Program-made: the position numbers and the translations under genes
Assembly: GCF_029227915.1 (NCBI RefSeq)
Contig: NC_079884.1
Coordinates: forward strand, 15,562,001-15,626,000
Direction of reading: 5' to 3'
From: Hydractinia symbiolongicarpus
Taxonomy: Eukaryota > Cnidaria > Hydrozoa > Anthoathecata > Hydractiniidae
DNA: 64,000 nucleotides
The notes under the pieces: generated by a model
Database searches by the model: none
What the model was told of the DNA's origin: nothing
The model's input: only the letters and a program-made list of their open reading frames with translations
Part shown: positions 25,801 to 37,300 of the stretch, one piece after another
How the letters are laid out: each line of letters begins with the position of its first letter
Position numbering within the stretch: the stretch's first letter is position 1

Positions 25801-27915
25801 TATTGCCCAATAGTTCAGATAATACTTCTTAAGCCAGAGAAGATATCACTTATATCAGTAGGAAAATTCAATTTCTTAAGGTTAGGATCTATCGAACTTA
25901 TGTCAGTAAGAAAAATCATCTTACGCAATTTCTACTTAGAGAAAAAAAGGTTTTGAAACTAAGACACAAGTTTAAGACATTTGACACATCTAAATAAGAC
26001 ATCTTTTACCGGACACGGAAATGCAACGCGTAGCTGAATTCAGTCTAACTTATATCCCTTAAAATCCATTTTACCGAAAAAACATTTTAAAGCATGAAAG
26101 GTTTGGCTGACGACATACGCTACATATCTTAAACAGAATCAGAAAATTAGAAATTTTGGCGTAGATTTAATTTCGCGATTCACAGCCGTAGCAGGGGGGC
26201 GGGGATTATTCGTCTTGTGCGTCGGCTCAACCATGACAGGATCAAATAAAGGGATAAACATGGGTAAATTAATAATTCTCATGGTTTACTTGTGGAATAT
26301 ACTGCAAAAAAATTGATTAGTTATAAAACTTTTATTGCTGCCTACATGTAGCTTGGTTTATATTATTATTTATATTATCACTTGGATCTTTTACTAAAAA
26401 AAGAAAAACTAACTAACACATAACGTTTACAGCCGTCACTTGTCACTGTTTTATTAACAACAAATTATAAAAGCCACGTTAAATAGGACGTGTTTTCCTT
26501 AATTTCAATTATTATTAAATTTGGAAAAACCATTTTTTGAAAAAGCTTTACTTACCCGCATTTTACTAGTTGGTGTTGGAGCTTTCTCGAGCGGGTTTCC
26601 TTTCAAGGTTAGAGTACTTAACTTTGAACATAGAGATAAAAATTCAACCTGGGTTATATCATCCACATTATTCCTAAGATATAAAAGTTCTTAGGGTAGA
26701 TTTAAACACTTTTCCTTGCAGCCTTATTGTTATTGCTTTTAGCTCAATTAAATGTAACATGCAATCAGTGCCAGTGTTAAAATATTTGACCATCAAAAAA
26801 CAATCTAGAAAATTTATGATTTATCACTCACCCTTCTAAATCCAGTACTTCTAAGTTTTCTAGCATGCTTAAGGGACTCAAATCAAAAATCTCATTGTAT
26901 GCTACGTAAAGCTCCTAAAACATAAGCCAGTCATTTATTTGGAAAAAAACGACTAACTTCAACTCACCATCTAATATAGTTATGCTCAATAAAAACAACA
27001 TCAACACCAACAAAAAAAACAATCACCTGAAGAGCTGCAATGCAACTAACACCATCAAGTTCTGCAATACAGCATCTTGATAGCCATAACGTAGTTAGTT
27101 TATTCAAACTTGTACCCAGATCTCTGAAATAACAGGAAATTTTAGAAATTCAAATAATAACTGGCTCTGCACATAGTTAAATGCAAGTTTATTATTTATA
27201 AATCATAATATAGCAAGTTGCGTTGTGCACATGAAATTAACATTATTTATTACATGGAAGAACAGCTCACAAATGTTAATAGGGAAATGACACACTTACC
27301 TTACAGACGTAATATAACTGTTGTTCAAATTTAATTTCTCTAGGTTAGGAGCTATTGAACCTAATAAAAACAATAAGAACTATAATTTACTGCAAAAACA
27401 ATTGTTTCTGTCCCTTTCGATTGCTACGATATAGATAACAAAGTAATATATACCTATGCTCATACCTAGGTTTCCAATACTTGTTTCTGTTGTGACTATT
27501 TTAAGTTTTAATTCCCTTAAGTTGTTGAGGTCAGTGACACCACTGATATCTCGCTAGAAACAAACAAACAGCAACAAAACCGTTAACACATTGTGTTAAA
27601 ATACCTACATTATTTAAAACAACTATATTGCAATTATACAATTGTTTGTGTTTGAAGCTTGAACAGCTTGAAAGACATACATTTGACTTTTATTGAAGCT
27701 TACAGATTTATCTATAAGAGGACCCATTCAAAATGGAAGGAAAACTATTTCTCAGAATCAAAACTAGAGCAAATATTTACCAATCTCTCTACACTTATAA
27801 ATTCTCCATAAGATTTTTCTGATCCAGTACTTGGTTGCGGATTGGATACACTTGCATCAGCAATTTCAACAATTTTGATAATAGATGGTGGTTGAATAAA
27901 TGGCTCATTGCGCAT
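22850..27915 (-). CDS. LRRC56: Leucine-rich repeat-containing protein 56 (ciliary dynein-arm transport factor)
   Basis: Coding exons: 27915-27781, 27553-27466, 27360-27300, 27123-27027, 26914-26832, 26673-26556, 25565-25346, 25272-25117, 24874-24676, 23611-23555, 23429-23172, 22949-22850. All are GT-AG with matching phases; 1572 nt gives 523 aa, close to the human length of about 540. Residues about 45-190 hold the LRR core, with LEKLNLNNSYI, LTTLWLSRCCI, LQELYVAYNEI, LEVLDLEGNNV and LSTLTLKGNPL in order. A capping segment follows (YKDAVLESLPQLQQLDD), then a basic, low-complexity tail with the family signature CGNPVRALRRR. The order DLGTSL, LWL, LDGV, ELYVAYNEI, DLSPL, LDLEG is diagnostic of LRRC56 rather than LRRC23/46/49. 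Known family role: cytoplasmic/ciliary protein acting with intraflagellar transport to deliver dynein arms. Start chosen at the first ATG after an acceptor; a non-coding first exon lies upstream. Confidence 0.93.
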
Positions 27916-29348
27916 ATTTATGTAACTGTTAGCTGAAGAACTAAAACATAATTTTGGGCTTAAATAAGATTCATTCGGCGCTGGACTAAATGTTAGAACT
28001 ACTATCATGTTAAAGGTCAGTGTAATATAGCACATAAGAAGATGTATAAATTAGTTTTAAACTAAACACAGTAAATATAAAAAGTATGTTGGGCATGATA
28101 AAAATATATTGAAGTTTTAATAATTTGTTGCCTTACAATTTGGATCATAATTAATATAAAGATTAAAACTGTATATATTGATCAAGCAGAAAACTATTTT
28201 TTCATCACAATAATGATGTAAGAATGAGGTTTTTACTCCATTAGTCAGTAGTTAAAAAATATATTTCTTTATAAATTTTATCTGAGCAGACACCTCTAAT
28301 CTTAGTCCAAAGCTAAAATATATAATGTTTAACCCATTATATTTACAAAAAATATGCCATGTCAGTAGTTAATTTTGTTAAATTAGTAGTTAGTTAATAG
28401 TAGTTAATTTCTTAGAACAATTGTCAATATTTAAAATTACACAATATATGTGAGAAAACGATATATAATGTTACCTTTTCAACATTTTTTATTATTAAAT
28501 AATTGTCCGGAAAAGCCATTCACATAAAGGTTATTATTGATCTAAAAATAAAAAGCAAGACAATTATTACAAACTTTATCAAGTTTTATGTATATACAGC
28601 ATAACATTACTTCTTCCTTAGACTTCTTCCTTGGTCCAGTTTGATGTAGCACCAACAAGGTTTTAGGTAGAAGCAATTGATTAGTATACTAATCCTCATG
28701 CCTAATTGGTACTATCATTAGTGGAGATAGGATTGAAAAGGGCAGACACGGTGCAGATATTTGTGTGAATATAGGAGAGAGTATAGTGAGTAAAGTGCTT
28801 TTGGTGTAATATTGACAGGTGTAAAAAACAATTGGAAATGGAATGCTATGAAATTAAACTTATTTAATTAAAGGAGTAGTATTATACCTGGGGGTGGCAC
28901 AAAGTGCTTGTGGCCTGTTTGATTAAGCATAACTTTTGTTGGATTAAGTGACTTTTCCTAAAAGTTAGGAAAAGTCACAAAGAATAATTTTATTTTTGGG
29001 ACTAAGGGGAATTTTTTTGAAGTGCTGACATTAAATGCAAGAATGTTTTAGAATGTTGTTTTTGTTATATATAAAATATTTAGTACATGTATGTTGGTCA
29101 CCAGGTTGATACTAAAGGTTTGTTAAGGATATATATGGTTACTAGGGATAAAATACAGCCAAGATTTGAAGGAAATATCAATCCAGCAGAATGACGTCAT
29201 TTCTGATCCCAATGACAGCATTATATTGCTTTCCTTACCATGAAAATCTCTATATACAATATTCTACATATTGTATTTATATACCAAATTCAATAACATA
29301 AGTGTCAATATTCCTAAAAAAGAGAGCTTTTTACCAAAAAATTGATTT

Positions 29349-29974
29349 AGACGAGCGATATATCGCACGTGCAAATCATTACTTAGTATGATTTTTCACC
29401 TTGTATTGGGGCTAGACCTGTCATAAATTCGATGTATTGATCTCCTAAAACGATGACAAATGGAAATGGAGTACAAGTCCCATTGACCTACCTTCCCGAT
29501 GGTGTACTTCGTCAAGTTAATAGTTCACTACTAACTGGCTTTCTATGTTTCAAGATGAAGTCATTAGGAAGTACGTTGTGCACGTTCTATTAAATCATTA
29601 AAAGTTCATCATTAAAAGTTGTATATCGCAGAAGTCGCCGGTGACATGAAAATGCTTGTCACAGGCACAGTTCAACATGAAGCAGAACTGTTCAGGAGAC
29701 ACAATTGATAGAGTCTTCGCAGAACATCTCTCCTCACAAAACCAAGGACAGGGCTGACTTATTGCCTGCTGTGTTTTGCGGGAGAGAAAACTTCCAGACG
29801 TCTTTTTAATACGATATACAATTTCTCACAATGCATTCTCTCTTATTTTATTTTCGTGAGTTGAATTCAGGAAATTAATCGATCCACAGTTTCGAATGAA
29901 ATAAACCACTCCTAAAAAAATTGCATGTGCAAAACAATTAGCATGTGCGATGAATCGCTCATCAGAGCACGTCT
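29349..29974 (+). mobile_element. ~626-bp inverted-repeat element sharing its core with the 46.8-48.0 kb element
   Basis: The left end AGACGAGCGATATATCGCAC and the complement of the right end AGACG...GAGCGATTCATCGCAC match apart from a 9-bp insertion. The interior (about 29560-29800) matches, in opposite orientation, 47390-47640, including a GCTTGTCACAGGCACAGTTC phrase and CAAAACCAAGG-CAGGGCTGAC. No intact transposase is present. Confidence 0.5.
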
Positions 29975-30059
29975 ATATTCAACTACAAGTGTGAATGGAA
30001 GCACATGCACTAAAATATTCCCGATATAGACTGGCTAGTTATTTTGTTAATTCAAAACA

Positions 30060-30115
30060 AGAGAACAAATTTATATATCCATATAAATTTATATATCCAT
30101 TTATATATCCATTTA
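30060..30115. repeat. Short A+T tandem repeat
   Basis: Three to four copies of a TTATATATCCAT-like unit. Confidence 0.7.
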
Positions 30116-30179
30116 ATCATTTTTTTTAAAGGAGGGGAATTATTAATTTTTGTTTCGCAACAAAAAATTATTAACCAGA

Positions 30180-30300
30180 GTAAGATGTGGCCAGGCTTGG
30201 TAAGGCTACCATCAAAAATATGTTATGTTCGCGTCCTGAAGACTCTGCAATAATGAGTTGGTCAGTTGGTTGGGCGTATTTTTCCCTGGGATTTTTAGAT
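30180..30300 (+). repeat. Dispersed repeat, copy 2 (partner at 17560-17690)
   Basis: Same order of conserved words as the copy near 17.6 kb, but without that copy's flanking inverted repeats, so it may be a deleted family member. Confidence 0.45.
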
Positions 30301-30631
30301 CGGAGCGATTAAATTCCTTCCCAGTGTTAAAAAAAGTATAGCGTCACTTGACATCGTTTGCAGACCCTTTTTCACCGCCCAACTGTCAGTAGCACGAGCA
30401 GTACCCTAAAGGAAATAATTTCTACGGGAATTGCTAGGGAAGAGGTCAGACCCGTATCACACTATTGATGTCGGTCATGTAAAATTATCTTAATTACTAA
30501 AACATGACAGCATGAAATTGCCGCACCAGTGAATTCTTGTAAGAGGAATTTTCTCTTCTTTCTGTAAACAATAAGTAAATCCTAAAATATATTTGTGAAA
30601 AATATAAAATCAAGTACTTACTAAACTGAAG

Positions 30632-30715
30632 AACCACCTACAACGATCTACAACGACCTAGAACAACCTAAAAACCATCTACAACAACCTACAACGATCC
30701 ACAACGACCTAAGAC
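30632..30715. repeat. ~11-bp tandem repeat (ACCTACAACGA)
   Basis: About eight imperfect copies of an ACCTACAACGA-like unit within 84 bp. Confidence 0.85.
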
Positions 30716-30956
30716 CAACATATTATATACATTTGTTGGGGACTTGTTTTATTAGGCCTTAAAGAAGAAAGCTTAGTTAACTATAGCTATATAGGCTAAC
30801 TATATAACTCCCCAAAAGCTCTGCATATAACTTACTTTGAGAGAAAACATAATGGCAGATATACTGTAATAGTATTGTAAGCAAACCTTGTTGAAAAAGT
30901 TTGTTGGAGTAGAGTTTTTAAAAAGGCTTAATTTGATACAATTTGATCAATGAATA

Positions 30957-31700
30957 TCTCTATAATAATACGCTAAGTGTGTCCGTGTGTCTGTGACAAG
31001 CAAAGTGGATGTCTTCATTTTCCTTCAATGTTGCCGAAAAATGTCAAATTGAAAAAAATGTCTAATATGTCAAATTTTCTGACGTTACGGCGCGACAAAA
31101 ATAACACTACTTTAACGTCAATATCCCATATTAAATTAATGAAGCCATTACAGTGCACCTAAAACTTTGAGGCAAAATAACTTGAAAACAAGGTGGTGAC
31201 GTCAATGATTTTTCACCGCCTGGGTAACTAGGGACCACCTAGGACCAATTTGGGTTATTTTCCCAAACCTGGGTCCCCGAATTCGTTTCGGAATGGACGG
31301 GTTGATGACGTCATCAAAAAACCTTTAAACCCTAATATCTCTGCAACCGTTTGTCAAAAGTATATGATCCTATACATTTTCTTGCTCAGTGTTTAAAGAT
31401 CTATACGATAAAGGCAACAGGTATACAAATTTCTAAAAAAAATTACAAGGTCTTGACGGGCCATTGCTGACGTCAGCAAAATTTCTAAAACTTTATATCT
31501 TCTTAACCGTTTGTCAATAGCACATGATCATATACATTTTCTTGATCAGCAGTTTAAGCTCTACACAATAGAGGCCACGTGAAAACAAGGTTCTTTTATT
31601 TTGTGAATGGGTTGCTGACGTCATCAAAATTCGAATGACGCTTATTTTTCATATTTATCCTGCCTCAGTGGATTTTTCCACCACGGGCTTTATCGACTAG
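30957..31700 (+). mobile_element. Helitron-like non-autonomous element, copy A
   Basis: Starts TCTATAATAATACGC and ends with a GTGGATTTTTCCAC hairpin a short distance before CTAG, with T following. Helitrons classically have a 5' TC, a 3' CTRR preceded by a hairpin, and no inverted repeats or target duplication. The body is about 85% similar by eye to copy B at 31818-32526. No Rep/helicase coding remains. Confidence 0.6.
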
Positions 31701-31704
31701 TTAA

Positions 31705-31785
31705 TATTATTATCATTATTATTATTATTATTATTATTTATTATTATTTACTACTTATTATTTTATTTATTTTTATTTATTACTA
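31705..31785. repeat. (ATT)n/(TTTA)n low-complexity run
   Basis: Imperfect trinucleotide and tetranucleotide A/T repeats between the two Helitron-like copies. Confidence 0.85.
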
Positions 31786-31817
31786 TAGTGGATTTTTCCA
31801 CGGGCTTTAGCGACTAG
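31786..31817 (+). mobile_element. Extra Helitron-like 3' terminus
   Basis: A stand-alone repeat of the terminal hairpin (GTGGATTTTTCCAC) and GGGCTTTAGCGACTAG sits immediately before the TC start of copy B. The array is therefore end - A/T run - end - next copy, as in tandem Helitron insertions. Confidence 0.55.
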
Positions 31818-32526
31818 TCTATATAATAATACGCCAGTTTCGTGTGTCTGTAACAGGCAAAGTGGATATGTTCATTTTCCTTTTGATCTTACCGAAATTT
31901 TCTTTGAAATAATCGAAAAATGCATGTCTAATATGTTAAATTTTCTGACGTTATGGCGCAACGTCAATAACACTACTTTACCGTCAATATGCTATATTAA
32001 ATTAATGAGGCCATTACAGTGCACTTAAAACTTTGAGGCCAAATAACTTGAAAACAAGGTGGTGACATCAATGATTTTTCACCGCCTGGGTAACTAGGGA
32101 CCACTTGGGACTAATTTGGGTAAGTTTCCCAAACCTGTGTCCCTGAATCTGTTTTGGAATGAACGGGTTGATGACGTCATCAAAAAACCTTCAAATCCTC
32201 CAATATCTCTGCAACCGTTTGTCAAAGATACATGATCCTATACATTTTCTTGATCAGCGTTTCAAAATCTATACGATGAATGCCAACGGGTATACAAATT
32301 TATGAAATTTTTTTTCGGCTTTAAACCCTTCCTTATAACTCATTAACCGCTCATATATCAAAAGCACATGATCATATACACATTTTTTTGATCAGCGCTT
32401 TAATCTCTAGCTACATAATAGATGGAACGTGAAAACAAAATTCTAAATTTTTAATGGATAGGTTGCTGACGTCATCAAAATTTTTATCCTGCCTCAGTGG
32501 ATTTTTCCACGGGCCTTATCGACTAG
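31818..32526 (+). mobile_element. Helitron-like non-autonomous element, copy B
   Basis: Starts TCTATATAATAATACGCC directly after the CTAG of the preceding terminus and ends with the hairpin and CTAG at 32526. It shares with copy A the sequence of blocks starting GTGTCTGTxACAxGCAAAGTGG and several TTGATGACGTCATCAAAA stretches. Non-coding. Confidence 0.6.
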
Positions 32527-32793
32527 TTTAGTTAATAATGTCACAATTCTGGACATTCAGAGGTTATCTTTTTTGTGGCCCAGTCAACAATATTGAACAG
32601 AAAAGAACCCTTTTTAATGTTACCGATATAATAGAGCTAGCGAGTAGATAGCTATTGATTTGATAGAGACTTTGTGCTAGTTTTCGTTATTTTTAAGCAA
32701 AAAAATGAAAATGTTAAAAAAAAGAGAAATCGCAACACCACTTCTTGCCTACCATCTTTGTTTTTATAACCGGGGGAACCTGTGCAAATGTAC

Positions 32794-32914
32794 GACCTCG
32801 TCCCCTGGGATTGTTTTGCCTTTTGAGATGAGAGAAGATGACAAGAGAAATATATATTAATTTTCGTCTTCTCTCTCGTAGCAAACATGCAGAGATCCCC
32901 GAGAACGAGGGTGG
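32794..32914. mobile_element. Palindromic MITE, copy 2
   Basis: Begins GACCTCGTCCCCTGGGA and ends GAGAACGAGGGTGG, the same imperfect inverted ends as the copy at 20858-20983. Confidence 0.45.
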
Positions 32915-33413
32915 TGTTGTAACGTATTGTAATTAAGGACCTTTCTTAAATAGCGTCTTCCCCAAACTGTTAAAATTGACTGCGCACCCTGGGCAATTTT
33001 TTTAACACTCACGGCGCCTGTAGTTGATTTCTGCCGGCGAAGGCGGAATCTTTAAAATCGCCTGGGGAGATAGAGAGACAGCCCAGAGCCTGGACGCTGC
33101 TAAGTTTGTGTCCAGGCTAAAATTTTGAGAAAATTTCTATTTTTGCAAAAGCCAATGAAGATGCTTCATTTTAATCTTTGCCAACTTAATGATCAGTCTG
33201 AACAGATTTAGTGTCTCAACAGAGTTAGTGTACTCTTCGTTGGCCAGAACATTCTGTGTACAGCCTTGACTAAAATTTTGTTGTTCGTCCCTTGTTGGTA
33301 CAGGCCTTCAGAGATCGGGGACAAGACCGGGGACGAAGGGGGGCGGGGAGGCTTGCGCGATGTCTCTGGTGATATCACCCCGAGAAAACGAAAGCAATAG
33401 CAATCAAAGCATA

Positions 33414-33574
33414 AAGGGGGATTCTCACGAAGCGAATTAAGGGGCGAATTCGACGGCGAATTGTATCTGAGCATGCGCAGTTCGATGCAAAATCAAAACA
33501 AACAAAACTGCGCATGCTCAGATACAATTCGCCGTCGATTTCGCCGCTCAATTCGCTTCGTGAAAATCCCCCTT
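33414..33574. mobile_element. Foldback element: ~67-bp arms, ~25-nt loop
   Basis: The left arm starts AAGGGGGATTCTCACGAAGC and reaches ATGCGCAGTT. The right arm is its near-perfect complement (two or three mismatches and one gap) and ends ...ATCCCCCTT. The loop is an A-rich CAAAACAAAC stretch. Such a structure is typical of foldback MITEs; transcripts from it would form a stable hairpin. Confidence 0.8.
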
Positions 33575-34091
33575 AACACACGAAAAACGGAAGCTTTTTA
33601 CAGTTATTTCATGCAGCTAGCCAGCTATATTAGCTAGCTAGCTATTATTCTATTTTATTTTGCACAATTTACGCTTGCAACACATGTGTTTAAGTGATAT
33701 TTTGCATTTCTTTAAAGTGCTTTTATGTCCATCGCTGCTTTGTGCTTCCTTTTTGCTTTCATTTCATTTTTTTGCTTCAGCAAAATGTATAGCTGACTGC
33801 TGCTGTGCTGCCCGTGCTACCTGCAAATGAAGTACACACTTTTTATAAGATTACCAAAATACTAACCAGGCTGGTTAACTAGAATTTTGTATGTTCTGGT
33901 GTTTTAAACAATAGACATTTGTTTTTTGACCTGAAATGCCAGCCTGATATTCTTATAAACCATGTTCCAAGACACACAGCATGCACAATAGAAAATCAAT
34001 TGCTTAATTGTAGGGTGCTTTTCTAAAAAGTCAGTTCCCCAAGTCAGCCATATAAACTGCTTACTAAGCGTGTAATTGCTGATTACGTGAT

Positions 34092-34099
34092 ACTTCCGG
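34092..34099 (+). promoter_or_regulatory. ETS-type site ACTTCCGG, candidate promoter of the cupin-like gene
   Basis: An ACTTCCGG motif lies about 300 bp before the first coding exon, which itself follows an acceptor-like TTTAACCAG at 34370. A short 5' exon here is plausible. No further support. Confidence 0.2.
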
Positions 34100-34394
34100 A
34101 TTAGGAGTAAGATGGAAGAGTAATCAGGATTTGGGAATTAGGATACTATCTTTAATTTTCTATCATCTTAGGGCAAGTTGAGCTTTGAACTCTCTGTTGT
34201 CAATAGAGAAGCATACAAAAAGTGCTTAGAAGAATTGTCTTTTTTGAGAGATTTATCTCCTAGCTATATCTTTTGTTAATCTATGGCATGGTCTGCTTAA
34301 TTTTTCCTTCTACATTAATGTTATTATATACATTATTTTATTTATTATTGATGTCCATTTGTTTAACCAGTAATTGCTATATATACAACAAAAC

Positions 34395-37300
34395 ATGGTC
34401 AACAACAAAAAGACAATAAAAGACCTGCAGCAAGGTTTGCAAAAATTTAAAGAAGATGCAGTAAAAAAAGGATGGGAAGAAGATGAGGTGCAGGAAAAAA
34501 TCAGTGAAGTTTTTGAGAGTAAGTCAAACTTTTTAATTTCCAGATTTTATCTTCTGCTACTACCTGTTACATTTTGCATGCACATGCAGACATGCATTGG
34601 AACTTAATCTAACATTATATTTAAACCACTCAAATTAAGGTTCTTATATCTCATCAAATTCATTTTATAAAAATTAACCTCAAACCTCCAGGGGGACACA
34701 CAGTCCCCACAGACCCCCGTTTTTCTAGTTTGCATTGTCACTATGATTGTTTTTAAGATGGGACTATCTTAGGAAGTAATCTGTCAATGCAGGTCTGGAA
34801 TTCTTCCCTTACCTCACGTCATTCAGGAACACGATTGCGTACCTCAAAATAAGAGGCCTGGAATGGTCACTGACCAAAAATTATGCCAGAACATAACACC
34901 CCTGCTCTAGAAGTGATTTTTATGGTACCCGTTATATTCCTAAAACTTTATTATGCTTTACAGTAAATATTGTTTACTTGGTTTAATTATCTAAAGTTGA
35001 TGTTCCGTTGATTGCGTTCAGCTATCAGAACAAGTGTGTGCATAAGTAAATTAAAACTGAAGTCAGTTTTTTTGTAAGGGATCGTCTCAAAATGTTCGTA
35101 CGTTTTTTTCGTATAATTATACGAACGCTACGAAGTACTTCGTTTCGTGAAACGAATGTCATACGAAGTGCTTCGTTTAAAATAAAAAATATAAACGAAG
35201 TTTATACGAACTTTTTTAATACATGATACGAACTTAAACGAAGTTTTTTTATCATACAAAATAAAATGATACGAACTTTGAACGAAGTAAATTGCTATAC
35301 GATCTTGAAACGAACTTCAAAAGTACCGGCGTAATAGCGCGTAATTATTTCAATACAAAATCAGAAACAAAAGAATTAAACGAAGTTTTTTTGACATAGG
35401 AAAAGAAATGATACGAACTTTAAACGAAGTAAATTGCTATACGAACTTAAAACGAACTTCAAAAGTACCGGCGTAATTGCGCATAATTATTTCAATACGA
35501 AACCAGAAATAAAAGAAGTAAAATATACGATTTATTTTAATAGTTTCAACCAAACTTAAATTTAATATCAAGCATTTGTATTTCCTTTTTAAAATATCGA
35601 ATTTAATTAAATTAAACAGTTTTTTTTAAAACTAGCTACTTTCATAGCATGTCTAAAAATTACGACAGTGATATCGATTGGATATATGACACAGCCAGTT
35701 CCGACGACGAGACTGATTTGTTGCAAAGTATATATTTTTTTATTTTTTTCTCCCCTTTTTTTAAACTCTTAAATTTATTAATGTAGTTAAAATTCAATTT
35801 ACTTATTTTTTTAGATAAAAATAAAAGACGAGGAAGACCAAGCATACACGAGAAATATCCGGAAATAATTACTTGTGTCAAGACGTTGATAGAACAGGGT
35901 TCTGCTGAAGCTCACTTACGTCGGAGAGACAGTGTTATGTACACAAATGGGCTTTCTTTGAATGATATCGTTATGCACGTCAAAAAAACCTTGGGTATAA
36001 CTGTTAGTCGCCACACCATTCACAGATTAATGCTTCCACCCCGAAAAAAAAACACAGCGAGTAAAAACTACAAATGTCTGATAGACGCACGTGTTCCTCC
36101 AAAAAGAAATACAAAAGAAAAAAAAACACACGACGACTTTCATTTCACTTGCGGTCAAGTTCGCATAGTTAACGAAATGGGATATCTTTGCAAAGAAAAC
36201 ACACTTATGCTGTCCGTAGACAATAAAAATAAAGTTGATGTGGGTATTCCAGCGAACAGCAGACGAACGAAAATACGCACTTTTCATTTGGTTAACGAAG
36301 CACCAAATTATAATGATCACGATTTTCCAAATCCAAACTCAAAGCTTGTGCCTGCTGGCTACCAAATACTAAAGGACCGAATACAGCGGAGTCGTTCTCT
36401 TTCTCCTGCAAAGAAAATTACTTTTCGACGCAAGCGATCTTTATCCGAAGGATCAAACATTGACAACCAACTCAAACGATTTGTAAGAATATCGAAAGAC
36501 AAGTTGAATCGTTCAATAATAAACTGGCCGCGTTCTGGAAAACTTCTGGTGCAGTTGTATCCATCGCGTCTTATTGAAAGCACCAACGTGATGCACGTCA
36601 ATCATATGATAAATTTGATTGAAAAAGAAAGAAAAATAAAAGAAATCGTTAATGTTGTTGCGATTGCTGACGGAGGCCCTGACTGGTCAGTTAAGGGCAT
36701 TATTAATTTCATGTCTATGGGTTTGCTGTGGAGAAATCTTGAGCTCGACACATTTGTTGTACAATCATACGCACCTGGTCACTCAAGATTTAATCCCATT
36801 GAGAGATGCTGGTCTTACCTGACTAACAGGATCTCAACAGTAACTTTGCCAGACGATATTGAAGGAGTAACACCACATCAAAATGACGTTGAGGGGTGGA
36901 TGAAAGTTCTGGACAGAGCTGTCGATTTGTGTGCTCGATTTTGGCATAATAAGACCTATTGTGGATTCCCCATAGCTGTGGAAACATTTAAAAGTGACAA
37001 TCCACTGGTACCACATTTAAAAAATGCTCATACCATGCTGAGAGATTTTTCGAATGCGTCTAAGAAAAAACTGAATGAAACCCCTGGTTATTCAGAACTG
37101 GCGGAAATTTATTCCTTTTTGGTCAGACACGCTAATCGTAAAGCATACCAGTTAGAGTTCGTGAGATGCGCCGACAAATCGTGCGGTCATTGCTCCAATT
37201 TGCCAAAGCGCGATAACCAATTTTTGGACCTAATACAAGAGTTTGGGGGTAGCTGTCCGATTCCCGAAAATAGCGAATTCCATAAAGGACATTACAAAAC

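Larger units (their letters stand above)
28036..34080. other. Repeat-rich intergenic region between divergent genes
   Basis: Separates the minus-strand LRRC56 gene from the plus-strand cupin-like gene, so it should contain both promoters. 28.0-29.3 kb shows nothing I can name. The rest is occupied by inverted-repeat elements, Helitron-like copies, short tandem repeats and a long hairpin, listed separately. Open frames here are short and not convincing. Confidence 0.55.
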
